Assembly: GCA_020025305.1 (NCBI GenBank)
Contig: JAHHSG010000006.1
Coordinates: 32,492 to 96,491, forward strand
Source: Oscillospiraceae bacterium
GTDB lineage: Bacteria; Bacillota; Clostridia; Oscillospirales; Oscillospiraceae
DNA length: 64,000 nt
Reading direction: 5' to 3'
Shown: positions 1 through 8,470 of the stretch, piece by piece
Layout: the number at the start of each line of letters is the position of its first letter
Position numbering within the stretch: the first letter of the stretch is position 1
Notes under the pieces: model-generated
Told to the model about the DNA's origin: nothing
Database searches by the model: none
The model's input: only the letters and a program-made list of their open reading frames with translations
Made by a program: the position numbers and the translations under genes

Positions 1-1038
1 GGCAATTTCAGCCAACTGCTTGCGGATGGCTTCAGGAACGATTGCCTGATAAAACTCATTATCCGCCAAAGAAACACCGCCGTCTGCATAGGAGACCTTG
101 ATGTGGGTGCCCCACTGGGCAGTGCCGTCACCGATCTGCGTCACGATGGGGAATACCATGTTGTAATATGCCTTAATGACAGACGTTACAATGTGATCGG
201 CAGTCTCCTTGCTGGTTCCGGCAATATTCGCAGCTTCATCAGCGTCAGCACACATAGCGTATACGTTCTTCTCCAGTGCAGCATCGGCCACCGCCAGATC
301 GCTGTTGGAAACGCCTACGATCACGTCAGCACCGCTGTTGCTCTGTGAGATGGCAATTTCCTTGGTAAGCGCGGAGTTATTGTGGTCACCCACGAAGGAA
401 TAGAGCACTTCAATGGAGGAATCGACATATTTGACACCCTCGATATACGCCACCAGTGCATCCAGAATAGCGGTAGACTCCATAGCACCCACAAAGCCCA
501 CGACCTTCTGGGGGTTGGCATAAGCACACTCCTCGGAGGTGGTCATCATGGCAGCCAGAGCGCCGGCCAGGAAATAGCCCTGGTTCTGCATGACCTGCAC
601 GGAGATCACGTTGGCATTCTTGCCGTCAGAGAAATCCATTTCGGTATCGAAGATCAGGAACTTCTGATTGGGGAACTTGGCAGCCGTGTTGGACAGAGGC
701 TCGATCATGGTGCCGAAGCCGGTCACAATGAGGTCATACTGCCCCATCTCTGCAGCCTTCATCAGGGTGCTCTCATAAAGAGAAGTATCCATGTTGCACT
801 CAAAGCTGGCAACATTGCCGCCATTCTTATCGGTATAATCCTTCAGCGCAGCATACACATCGTCGTTGTTGGTGCCGCCGCCCAGATTACCGGTAACGAC
901 AAACATAATGTCCAGCGCCTTGTCGGAGCCCTCACTGTTCGCAGGATCCTTGCCGTCGCCGCCCTGACCGCCGCAGGCCGCCAAAAGCATGGTCATAGCC
1001 AGTACCGCGGAGATGATGCTGATGAGTTTCTTTTTCAT
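1..1038 (-). CDS. BMP-family substrate-binding lipoprotein (3' end beyond window)
   Basis: Extracellular solute-binding lipoprotein of the BMP/Med family, which in known cases delivers nucleosides or similar small molecules to an ABC importer. The start at 1038 is preceded by an AGGAAG ribosome site. The N-terminus is a lipoprotein signal: three lysines, a hydrophobic stretch and the lipobox LLAAC with Cys22. The mature part has the periplasmic-binding alpha/beta fold, with segments such as VTGFGTMIEPLS and VVGFVGAMES typical of the family. The frame is still open at base 1, so about 346 residues are visible and only the C-terminus is missing. The ATPase and permease genes would be expected further left. 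The IclR gene directly upstream reads the same way and probably controls it. The ligand cannot be read from sequence. Confidence 0.85.
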   Translation of the reverse strand, partial: MKKKLISIISAVLAMTMLLAACGGQGGDGKDPANSEGSDKALDIMFVVTGNLGGGTNNDDVYAALKDYTDKNGGNVASFECNMDTSLYESTLMKAAEMGQYDLIVTGFGTMIEPLSNTAAKFPNQKFLIFDTEMDFSDGKNANVISVQVMQNQGYFLAGALAAMMTTSEECAYANPQKVVGFVGAMESTAILDALVAYIEGVKYVDSSIEVLYSFVGDHNNSALTKEIAISQSNSGADVIVGVSNSDLAVADAALEKNVYAMCADADEAANIAGTSKETADHIVTSVIKAYYNMVFPIVTQIGDGTAQWGTHIKVSYADGGVSLADNEFYQAIVPEAIRKQLAEIA

Positions 1039-1107
1039 TTTCTTCTTCCTTTCTTCGCCTTCCTACGAGGCTGTAAGTTTTTCCTCGCCTTAGATATTCC
1101 GCTACAC

Positions 1108-1120
1108 GGAATTTCATTCC
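1108..1120. promoter_or_regulatory. Palindrome upstream of the BMP lipoprotein
   Basis: GGAAT-TTC-ATTCC is a perfect 5+5 inverted repeat 70 bases upstream of the lipoprotein start. IclR-type proteins are known to bind short palindromes of this general GGAA...TTCC form, so it is a candidate operator for the neighbouring regulator. This is inference from position and symmetry only. Confidence 0.25.
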
Positions 1121-1251
1121 ATATAGTAGAAACAGCAAATTGATGATACCATTGAATTCGTAATGCGTCAATCTACCCAACGCTTCTTTTTGAAAAAACT
1201 TGAAACTTCTACTCTTTTTACAGGAAAAATCCCACCATTTTGTATATAACG

Positions 1252-1986
1252 TCAAGAAATTTCTCTTGAGATAGAAGCTGCACACGCTTTCAGCTGCCGC
1301 ACTAACTCCATATTGACTGTGTGCTCTGTCTTGATCATGGTTGCCGCCAGCGCAGCCACTGTTTTTCCTCGGTAATCGTAGATCGGGCAGGAAATTCCTT
1401 GGATTCCCAACTGCAATTCCTCGTCAATGAGGGCATAGCCCTGCTGCCGAATGTGATCCAACTCCTCCAGCAGCTCGTCCAGCTCCACTTTTGTATAAGG
1501 TGTCTGCTTGGCACGGGGGGTACGTTCAAATATTGCCCTTGCCTGCTCCGGAGGCATACTGGCTGCAAATACACGTCCGGCAGAGGTGTTGTACATAGGC
1601 AGTTTAATACCGGTGGTGGTCATAAAAATAGAGGCATCACCACCCACGCAACTCTCCAGATTAATAATTTTATCCTCATCCCGCACGCACAGCACGATGG
1701 GGATTTTGATATCTCGGGACAACGCATACATGAAAGGCTTGGCCGCAGCAATCAGACTGTTGCGCTCACGCATCCCTGCGCAAATTGTGTAGACCTTATA
1801 GCTGAGGGCATACTTCTTCGTCTCCGTATTCTGAAACACGAAATGATTATCCTGCAGGCTTTTCAGCACTCGATGCGTAGAGCTGGGGGGCACATCCAAG
1901 GCCTCCGACAAATCGGAGACAGACATCCCATCCAACGCCCCGCTCAATATTTCAATTGTCTTCAGTACTCTATCTACAAGCTGCAT
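1252..1986 (-). CDS. IclR-family transcriptional regulator
   Basis: DNA-binding regulator of 244 residues. The N-terminal winged helix-turn-helix (about residues 5-65, with SVSDLSEALDVPPSSTHRVL) is followed by the IclR effector-binding domain, including AGRVFAASMP and the C-terminal GISCPIYDYRGKTVAAL signature. I chose the ATG at 1986 because AAGGTGG lies just before it; an upstream in-frame ATG at 2028 has no ribosome site. It sits between the BMP lipoprotein (same strand) and a divergent amidohydrolase-peptidase-symporter operon. IclR proteins usually regulate neighbouring catabolic genes, so it is the likely switch for both. The effector is unknown. Confidence 0.92.
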   Translation of the reverse strand: MQLVDRVLKTIEILSGALDGMSVSDLSEALDVPPSSTHRVLKSLQDNHFVFQNTETKKYALSYKVYTICAGMRERNSLIAAAKPFMYALSRDIKIPIVLCVRDEDKIINLESCVGGDASIFMTTTGIKLPMYNTSAGRVFAASMPPEQARAIFERTPRAKQTPYTKVELDELLEELDHIRQQGYALIDEELQLGIQGISCPIYDYRGKTVAALAATMIKTEHTVNMELVRQLKACAASISREIS

Positions 1987-2719
1987 ATTGTCCACCTTTT
2001 CTTTCGTCTTATCCCTCTCCCCCGTCATCTGAAACTGACAGTATTGTGCCTATGTAGGATCAGGGCATGGCATATTGTTAGATAAGTATAATGCAAGCTA
2101 CGCATTTATGCAATTGGATTTATTCTTTTACCGGCAGAACCATCCATGCCCGTAAGTTCTTTTTCCCCTCTTTTTCAGTTTTAAATAATTTGTATAGCTC
2201 CCAGCATATATTATATATTATCATATATTAAGGTAGGATACACTTTTGGCAGGAAAGGCGGCAGGAAACACGGCAGAAAATGTCGAAAAACCGCGCAAGA
2301 TTTCCGCTTGACAAATGATTGAAATTATGCCGTACACTACTTGCTGTATAACATCATGATTTTGAAACGAAATATAGAATTCTTCTCTTCCGTTTTCCTT
2401 TTCTGCTTATATGCAAAATATAGAAATATAAAGAATTCTTAATATTTGTTTCTGTTTCAACTTAGCATTTAGACCACACTATTGCACAAAAAGCTACCAA
2501 ACATTTTCAGCACACTGCAAAAATTATTTCACTTTTTTTGCGTTTTTAACTTCCTCATTGTCTTTGTTCTATTTAACAATAGTTAAATTTCGCATATTTT
2601 TTCATATTTGTTTTTCCTTCTTAGTATGGTAAAATAGCATAAACCAAGCGCATAACGCCGCGCTCATTTTGTCGCTAATGCTATATTTATTGTGCAAACG
2701 GATTGCAGGAGGGCAGAAA
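1987..2719. other. Long AT-rich divergent intergenic region
   Basis: About 730 bases with no convincing gene, separating the leftward IclR/BMP genes from the rightward amidohydrolase operon. It is markedly AT-rich. It holds a repeated motif: AAATATAGAATTCTT near 2371-2385 and AAAATATAGAAATATAAAG then AATTCTT near 2416-2440. A weak promoter-like TTGACA at 2308 has a poor -10, and a TAAAAT -10-like hexamer lies near 2630. The size and repeats suggest a regulatory region for the divergent operons, but I cannot assign a specific site. Confidence 0.5.
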
Positions 2720-4372
2720 ATGAAACAGCACGTAAGCAAGATTTTCACAAACGGGAAAATCTATACTCTTGAAAACGAAAATGTAACGAAAGAGGCATTA
2801 TGTGTAAAAGATGGAGTCATCGTGTTCACGGGCAGCACAAAGGACGCTCTTGACCTCTACGAGGCCGATGAAGTGATTGATCTTCAGAGCCAAACCATGC
2901 TGCCGGGTATGGGCGATTCTCATCTTCACTTTTTTGCATACTGCCAAGGATTTACTACCGTCAATCTCGGCGAAGCAAAATCGAAGGCCGAAGCCATGGC
3001 ACTTCTTAAAAAAAGAGCCGAAGAAACGCCGGAGGGTCAGTGGATCAAAGGAACCAATTTTGACCAGTCCAAGTGGTCGGATTGTGAGGATGTTCTGCCC
3101 ACGAAAGAAGATCTGGATCAGGCCAGCACCAAGCATCCTATTGTTATCAAACGTGTATGTCTGCATACCGCTGTAGCCAACTCCATGGCACTGGAGACAG
3201 CCAAAATTGGCAAAGACTTCATCTTCGGGCCGGGCGGCGTGGTGGAACTGCGTGAAGATGGTCTGCCCAATGGTGTGCTCAGAGAGCAGGCAACTAAGAT
3301 TTTCGATGAAATTATCCCTGATCCGGCCAAAATCCCAGAAGTAAAGAGAAAGATTATGGAACAGGCACTGGACGAGGCCAAACAGGATGGTATCACATGC
3401 ATCCACACCTACGCCGCCGAAATATGGAAGTATACCGAGGACATGGAGGACTATCAGGCGCTGGATCGAGAGGGCAATCTGCCTTTACGTGTAACCATTT
3501 ATCTGGATAAGCTGTTCTGCAAGCCTTATATCACGAAAAAGGAATTGGAAGATCCCTTCCGTACTGTGCAATACGGCGGTTTGAAAATTTTCTGTGATGG
3601 CTCTCTGGGCTCCAGATCCGCTAAACTCTATGCCCCCTATGACGATGATCCCGCAACCGATGGTATTCTTGTTCAGACGCAAGAGGAACTGAATCGGCAA
3701 GTATTGGAAGGATATGAGCAAGTACAGCAGGTGGCGATCCACTGCATCGGCGATAAGGGTCTGGATTGTGTTCTAACCGCCATTGAAAATGCATTGGTCA
3801 AGACTCGGGAAAAAGGTATGACAGAGCGTGAGCAGCGAAACAAACTGCCTTTCCGCATCATCCATGCGCAAATGGCAACACCCGCACTGATTGAGCGGAT
3901 GTCCAAACTTCCTGTGGTTCTGGATATCCAGCCCACCTTCCTAATGACTGACCTGCACTGGATTGAAGATCGCATCGGTGCTGAAAGAGCATTGAACAGC
4001 TACCAGTGGAAAACTTATCAAGAGCACGGCTTAAAGCTGCTGGGTGGTTCTGACTGCCCCGTTGAGAATTTTTCACCTTGGATCGGCATCTATGCAGCTG
4101 TAACGCGGCAAGACATCGATCAATTTCCCACCGGAGGCTACCACCCCGAGGAAAAAGTCTCGGTTTATGATGCTGTGTGTATGTACTCCAAGAACATCCA
4201 CTATGCCACCGGACAGGAGGATTATCTAGGCACATTGGAAGTGGGGAAGTTCGCTGATATGATTGTCATAGACCGTGATATTTTTCAAATTCCCACCCGC
4301 GAAATATTAAATGTCCAAGTCGAGAAAACTTATTTGGCTGGCAGAGAAGTCTATAACGCCAAGCACAAGTAA
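2720..4372 (+). CDS. Amidohydrolase family 3 (YtcJ-like) metal-dependent hydrolase
   Basis: TIM-barrel metal-dependent hydrolase of 550 residues, the usual length for YtcJ-type amidohydrolases that cleave amide bonds in small exogenous compounds. Visible features are the N-terminal beta domain (TNGKIYTLENENV), the HxH metal motif in GMGDSHLHF (His68 and His70), the barrel motif AIHCIGDKG, the aspartate motif GGSDCPVE and the C-terminal GTLEVGKFADMIVID that closes the beta domain. The start at 2720 follows GCAGGAGGGCAG; a longer reading from 2669 lacks a ribosome site. The peptidase at 4413 follows after 40 bases and the symporter after that, suggesting an operon that takes up and cleaves an acylated amino acid or dipeptide-like compound. 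The exact substrate is unknown. Confidence 0.88.
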   Translation: MKQHVSKIFTNGKIYTLENENVTKEALCVKDGVIVFTGSTKDALDLYEADEVIDLQSQTMLPGMGDSHLHFFAYCQGFTTVNLGEAKSKAEAMALLKKRAEETPEGQWIKGTNFDQSKWSDCEDVLPTKEDLDQASTKHPIVIKRVCLHTAVANSMALETAKIGKDFIFGPGGVVELREDGLPNGVLREQATKIFDEIIPDPAKIPEVKRKIMEQALDEAKQDGITCIHTYAAEIWKYTEDMEDYQALDREGNLPLRVTIYLDKLFCKPYITKKELEDPFRTVQYGGLKIFCDGSLGSRSAKLYAPYDDDPATDGILVQTQEELNRQVLEGYEQVQQVAIHCIGDKGLDCVLTAIENALVKTREKGMTEREQRNKLPFRIIHAQMATPALIERMSKLPVVLDIQPTFLMTDLHWIEDRIGAERALNSYQWKTYQEHGLKLLGGSDCPVENFSPWIGIYAAVTRQDIDQFPTGGYHPEEKVSVYDAVCMYSKNIHYATGQEDYLGTLEVGKFADMIVIDRDIFQIPTREILNVQVEKTYLAGREVYNAKHK

Positions 4373-4412
4373 ATGGAAGTAAAAATGGAACATTGATAAA
4401 GAGGATGAATAC

Positions 4413-6074
4413 ATGAAACTAAATTGTTTTGAAGATGTGAAGCGATTAACATGTGAAATGGTCTCCATCCCCAGCATTAATAAGTCCCTAGGCGGCGAAA
4501 GCGCTCTGGCACAGTATGTCTATGACTTTTACAGGAGTCTTCCATACTTCCAGAGGCATCCAGAACAAACGATTCTCTTTCAAACGGAAGACGACTTCAT
4601 CGAACGCCATTCCGCTTTGGCCTATGTCAAGGGCACAAAGGGTACTTCTAACCGAACCGTTATTCTGATCGGTCACATTGACACCGTCGGTGTTGACGAT
4701 TTTGGTGCCATCCGCGATTACGCCTTCCGTCCCAATGAACTCCCACAAAAGCTGCTGGAGACATTTTCTCTATCACCTGAAGTTATAGCGGATATTGAAT
4801 CGGGAGAGTTTATGTTTGGACGTGGCGTATTGGATATGAAGTCGGGTGTCGCTGGACATATGTATCTGATCAAGTATTTCTCAGAGCATCCCGAAGAGCT
4901 GGATGGCAACTTGATTCAGATTGCAGAATGTGACGAAGAGGATAATTCACATGGTATCATCACAGCCATCGACTATTTACTGGATCTCAAGAAAAAAGAA
5001 AATTTTGAATATGTTGCCTGCATCAACGCCGACTATTCCACCAACTACGACCCCGACGATAACAACCGCTACATCTATTACGGCAGCATAGGAAAACTTC
5101 TTCCCTGTTTTGTTGCTTTCGGCAAAGAGTCCCATGTCGGCTCTGCATTTAAGGCGTTTGACCCCAATCTTTTGATTGCCGAGGTAACACGGGAAATGTC
5201 TCTCAACACCGACCTATGTGATATTTCGCATGGTGAGGTAACGGTTCCTCCGATCTCCCTCAAACAAACGGACACCAAGCCGGAATACACGGTACAAACG
5301 GCACTGACCGCTTTTGCCTATTATAACTACTTCACCCACGGAATTGGCCCTGACAGCGTGTTAGAAAAGTGCAAAGCGGTGGGTGAAAAAGCCTTCCATC
5401 AGGTAATCGAGCAGCTCAATAAGCGCTACGCCAAATACTGCGAGCTAAGCCACATCGATTTTACACCGCTTCCTTGGAAAACACGAGTTTACACATGGAA
5501 GGAATTCTATGATCATGCCGCCCAAAAACACGGTATGCCTTTTGTCAATTCAATGACCGCCTTTGCTGAAAATCTCCAGGCAGCGCAGCCCCAGATGGAT
5601 CTGCGTCAATTCAGTTTAGCAGTCGTAGAGGAAGCGTGGAAATGGTACGAAGATAAATCTCCCGCACTCGTCTTGTTCTTTGGCTCGGTTTTTAGTGCTC
5701 GGATCGAAATGACCGGTAAAACGGATGCTGAGCGTGCCCTCTTGGACGCTGTTGCGTATGCTGTCGAAAAAATTGGTCCCACGTCACAACGAAGCATCAA
5801 GACCCGGATGTTCTATCCTTACATCTCCGACTCCAGCTTCATGGCTCTATGCGATACGAGAGAGTCCTTTAACGCCGTCGCCCAAAACATGCCCTCCTGG
5901 AAGATCAAATATTACCATGATGTGGATAAAATTCTGGAAATCAATGTTCCTGTGGTCAATATCGGCACTTTTGGCCGTGATGGACATATGCTGACAGAAC
6001 GAGTCGATATGTATCATACATTCCAGAACGTGCCAAACATCACCTATGAAACGATCCTTCAGCTGCTGAATTAA
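4413..6074 (+). CDS. M20-family metallopeptidase, RocB-like
   Basis: Zinc-dependent M20/M25/M40 hydrolase of 553 residues. Length and layout match RocB of the arginine-use locus of Bacillus rather than the shorter dipeptidases. Metal and catalytic motifs are present: GHIDTVG (His88, Asp90), GRGVLDMKSG (Asp141) and ECDEED (Glu175/Glu176). The C-terminal part includes FYPYISDSSF and the closing GRDGHMLTERVD. It lies 40 bases after an amidohydrolase and upstream of an amino-acid symporter, all read together, so a role in hydrolysing a peptide or N-acyl amino acid is likely. The RocB function itself is not biochemically well defined, so the substrate is left open. Confidence 0.85.
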   Translation: MKLNCFEDVKRLTCEMVSIPSINKSLGGESALAQYVYDFYRSLPYFQRHPEQTILFQTEDDFIERHSALAYVKGTKGTSNRTVILIGHIDTVGVDDFGAIRDYAFRPNELPQKLLETFSLSPEVIADIESGEFMFGRGVLDMKSGVAGHMYLIKYFSEHPEELDGNLIQIAECDEEDNSHGIITAIDYLLDLKKKENFEYVACINADYSTNYDPDDNNRYIYYGSIGKLLPCFVAFGKESHVGSAFKAFDPNLLIAEVTREMSLNTDLCDISHGEVTVPPISLKQTDTKPEYTVQTALTAFAYYNYFTHGIGPDSVLEKCKAVGEKAFHQVIEQLNKRYAKYCELSHIDFTPLPWKTRVYTWKEFYDHAAQKHGMPFVNSMTAFAENLQAAQPQMDLRQFSLAVVEEAWKWYEDKSPALVLFFGSVFSARIEMTGKTDAERALLDAVAYAVEKIGPTSQRSIKTRMFYPYISDSSFMALCDTRESFNAVAQNMPSWKIKYYHDVDKILEINVPVVNIGTFGRDGHMLTERVDMYHTFQNVPNITYETILQLLN

Positions 6075-6244
6075 GATCCCCCGTATTCCCATAGCAAAAG
6101 CGCTTCCCATCACCTTCGATCTCCGCATACCTACTCTGTTGCATGTGTCTATTTGATGTGAGGTTTTCATCAGTTTATTTACTGCTTCATGTTTCTTCTT
6201 ATGGAAGGAAACAATGCAGAATAGAGAAGAAAGGAATCATTGGT

Positions 6245-7660
6245 ATGAAGGCTATTCTTGATCTATGCATCAGTTTTGCTAACTGGTTTTGGGGCATTCC
6301 CATTCTTATAGTAATCGGCGGTACCGGACTATATTTATGTATTCGTCTCGGCTTCCCGCAATTCCGTCACTTTGGTTACATATGTTCTCAGACCTTCGGT
6401 AAGATGTTCTCCCGCCAAGAAAAAAAGGACGGCACAGTTTCTCCGTTCGCCGCAGCTTGCACCGCTCTTGCGTGCACCATTGGCGCATCCAATATTGTGG
6501 GTGTCCCTGTGGCGATTGCTCTGGGCGGCCCCGGCTCTGTATTCTGGATATGGATTCTGGCCATTGTGGGCATGGTCTCCAAGTATGCAGAAGCGGCTCT
6601 ATCCGTTAAGCATCGGGTAAAAAACGAGGATGGTGTCTATGTCGGCGGCCCTTACTATTACTGCAAGAAGGGCTTTGGCAATAAATTCGGTGTTATTCTG
6701 GGTACATGGTTTGCCGCAGCACTGATGATTGAGTTCATTCCCTCTGCTGCAACGCAGGCCGCTTCCGCCTGCATCCAGTTCGAGTTTATGGGCATTGATC
6801 AGAAAGTCGTCGCTATTGTGATGTGTGTACTGTTGGTTATCGTCTGTATGGGAGGCGTGCAGAGAATTGGTAGTGTTTGCGACAAATTGGTCCCCGCCAT
6901 GGCAATCATTTATCTCCTTGGCGCCCTGATTATCATTTTCGCCAATATCGGTACTCTTCCCGGGGTCATCGGTTCTATCTTTGCCAACGCCTTTACCGGC
7001 AGAGCTGCCGTCGGCGGCTTCGGCGGAGCAACGGTAGCCATGGCTATCCGCTGGGGTGCTGCCAGAGGTGTATACTCTAACGAGGCCTGCGTCGGTACCG
7101 GCGCTATCGGTCATGCGGCTTCCGATGTAGATCACCCCATCCGTCAAGCCAACTGGGGTGTCTTTGAAGTGACTGTCGATACGATCATTGTCTGTACAGT
7201 CACCGCACTTGCCGTTTTATGCACCGGCGTTTGGACCAGTCCCGACGCCGGTGACGGAGGAACACTGGCACAGGCTGCTTTCGTCTCCATGTATGGTGCA
7301 GGATTTACTCAGTACTTCATCGCTATTTGTGTCTTTCTATTTGTCTTTTCCACAAATATTGCCATTGTATTCTATGGCGAAAAGCAGGCAGAGGCCCTGT
7401 TCGGCACCAAGTTTGCAAAGGTGTGGAGATGGATCTATATCATCGGCACCCTGATTGGCGGCTTTGGCGTTACCCTGTCCACGCTGTACTCTTTACTGGA
7501 CTTCCTGCTGGCTATCGTTATTATTCCCAACGTCTTGGCTCTGCTGCTATTAGCTCCCCAAGTCAAGAAGTTACAGCACGAATTCTACCACACCCCTGGG
7601 ATGTACTACCTAGCTGATAAGGCCGCTAAAGAGTCTAAGAAATCCAGCAAGACCAAGTAA
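6245..7660 (+). CDS. AGCS-family sodium:amino acid symporter
   Basis: Inner-membrane Na+-coupled transporter of the alanine/glycine:cation symporter family, 471 residues with about ten hydrophobic segments. Typical motifs are GTGLYLCIRLGFPQFR, the GAxxGNIVGV-like ACTIGASNIVGVPVAI, GPGSVFWIW, GGPYYYC and GAARGVYSNEACVGTGAIGHA, the last being a hallmark of AlsT/DagA-type proteins. The start at 6245 follows AAAGGAA; a longer reading from 6143 has no support. As third gene of the amidohydrolase-peptidase operon it probably carries the amino acid released or used by these enzymes. Confidence 0.9.
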   Translation: MKAILDLCISFANWFWGIPILIVIGGTGLYLCIRLGFPQFRHFGYICSQTFGKMFSRQEKKDGTVSPFAAACTALACTIGASNIVGVPVAIALGGPGSVFWIWILAIVGMVSKYAEAALSVKHRVKNEDGVYVGGPYYYCKKGFGNKFGVILGTWFAAALMIEFIPSAATQAASACIQFEFMGIDQKVVAIVMCVLLVIVCMGGVQRIGSVCDKLVPAMAIIYLLGALIIIFANIGTLPGVIGSIFANAFTGRAAVGGFGGATVAMAIRWGAARGVYSNEACVGTGAIGHAASDVDHPIRQANWGVFEVTVDTIIVCTVTALAVLCTGVWTSPDAGDGGTLAQAAFVSMYGAGFTQYFIAICVFLFVFSTNIAIVFYGEKQAEALFGTKFAKVWRWIYIIGTLIGGFGVTLSTLYSLLDFLLAIVIIPNVLALLLLAPQVKKLQHEFYHTPGMYYLADKAAKESKKSSKTK

Positions 7661-7699
7661 TCTGAATAGCGTCAAACAAAACAGAGTCGGTATGCAGTC

Positions 7700-7740
7700 C
7701 AGCCCCGGGTTTCCTGTAAAGGATCCCCGGGGCTGCTTCA
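7700..7740 (+). terminator. Intrinsic terminator after the symporter
   Basis: A 10-bp GC-rich stem (CAGCCCCGGG at 7700-7709 pairs with CCCGGGGCTG at 7726-7735) with a 16-base loop, followed by CTTCATTT. It lies between the convergent symporter and DUF4298 genes and could serve both. Confidence 0.7.
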
Positions 7741-7771
7741 TTTAACAAAATACAGCAAAACTCTTTGACGG

Positions 7772-8074
7772 TTATTCCTTGATCATCCGAAGACCCACTT
7801 CCATCATGCGAATCGCCGTATCGCGATAATCACCCATAAGATCGAAGATCTCATCCTCCGACAAAACGCCCCGTTTCATGGTTTTAGGCACAAGTCCTGC
7901 CCTGTCATCCTCAAGATCCTTTTCCCTCTGCTCGCTATAATAGTATTGGATCAGTGCAGCATACTCCGGGCGGCACGCCTCCATCTTCTCCAAAAGCATC
8001 TGCATTTCCTGGAGCATTTCTCCCTGCTGTACTCGGATACGCTCCATTGTCACAATATGGTCATAACTTTTCAT
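7772..8074 (-). CDS. DUF4298 family protein
   Basis: Small 100-residue, mostly helical acidic protein. The C-terminal half carries the DUF4298 signature: a DLEDDRAGLVPKTMKRGVLS-like stretch followed by EDEIFDLMGDYRDTAIRMME. Function is unknown; proteins of this family are common as single genes in Bacillota and Actinobacteria. A GGGGGGA ribosome site precedes the ATG at 8074. It stands alone, convergent with the symporter operon, with about 400 bases of upstream sequence to itself and the next gene. Confidence 0.8.
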   Translation of the reverse strand: MKSYDHIVTMERIRVQQGEMLQEMQMLLEKMEACRPEYAALIQYYYSEQREKDLEDDRAGLVPKTMKRGVLSEDEIFDLMGDYRDTAIRMMEVGLRMIKE

Positions 8075-8470
8075 CCATTTTCCCCCCTGCCCACCGCAGA
8101 ATAATTTCTCTTATTATACTTATCTGCCTTTCCTTTTGCAACACCGGATATGTTTGCATTCCATTTACATTTTATCGACATGGCCTTTTGTATATAATAA
8201 CGAAAATATCACATTTCAATGCAGCAACATGCCGTATTTTATATTTTGCCGCATTTTTTCACCCATTTGTTAGAAATTTCACTTTCTTTTTCCTGCAGTT
8301 TCTGTTACAATGTCCATATCGTAAATGTTAAAAAGTAAACAAAGTCGGATTTTATTCTGGAAGAATCTGTGATACAAGCGCTGCCTGCGCTTACGCAGAT
8401 TCCCACAACCCCCCAACTATATCATTGCCGGCCCCCGGCGGCTGCGCACAAATTTCCAGGAGGAAAAATT
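8075..8470. other. Divergent intergenic region with a structured leader before the CoA-transferase
   Basis: No gene seen. On the plus strand, TTACAA (8305-8310) is followed after 17 bases by TTAAAA, a weak promoter. The transcript would carry a long stem-loop: GAATCTG (8363-8369) pairs with CAGATTC (8396-8402), enclosing AAGCGC/GCGCTT (8376-8381 with 8387-8392). It matches no riboswitch class I know. Confidence 0.45.

Noticed and set aside
382..1143. A 253-codon open frame on the plus strand
   Set aside because: Antisense to the BMP lipoprotein; composition is typical of a shadow frame.
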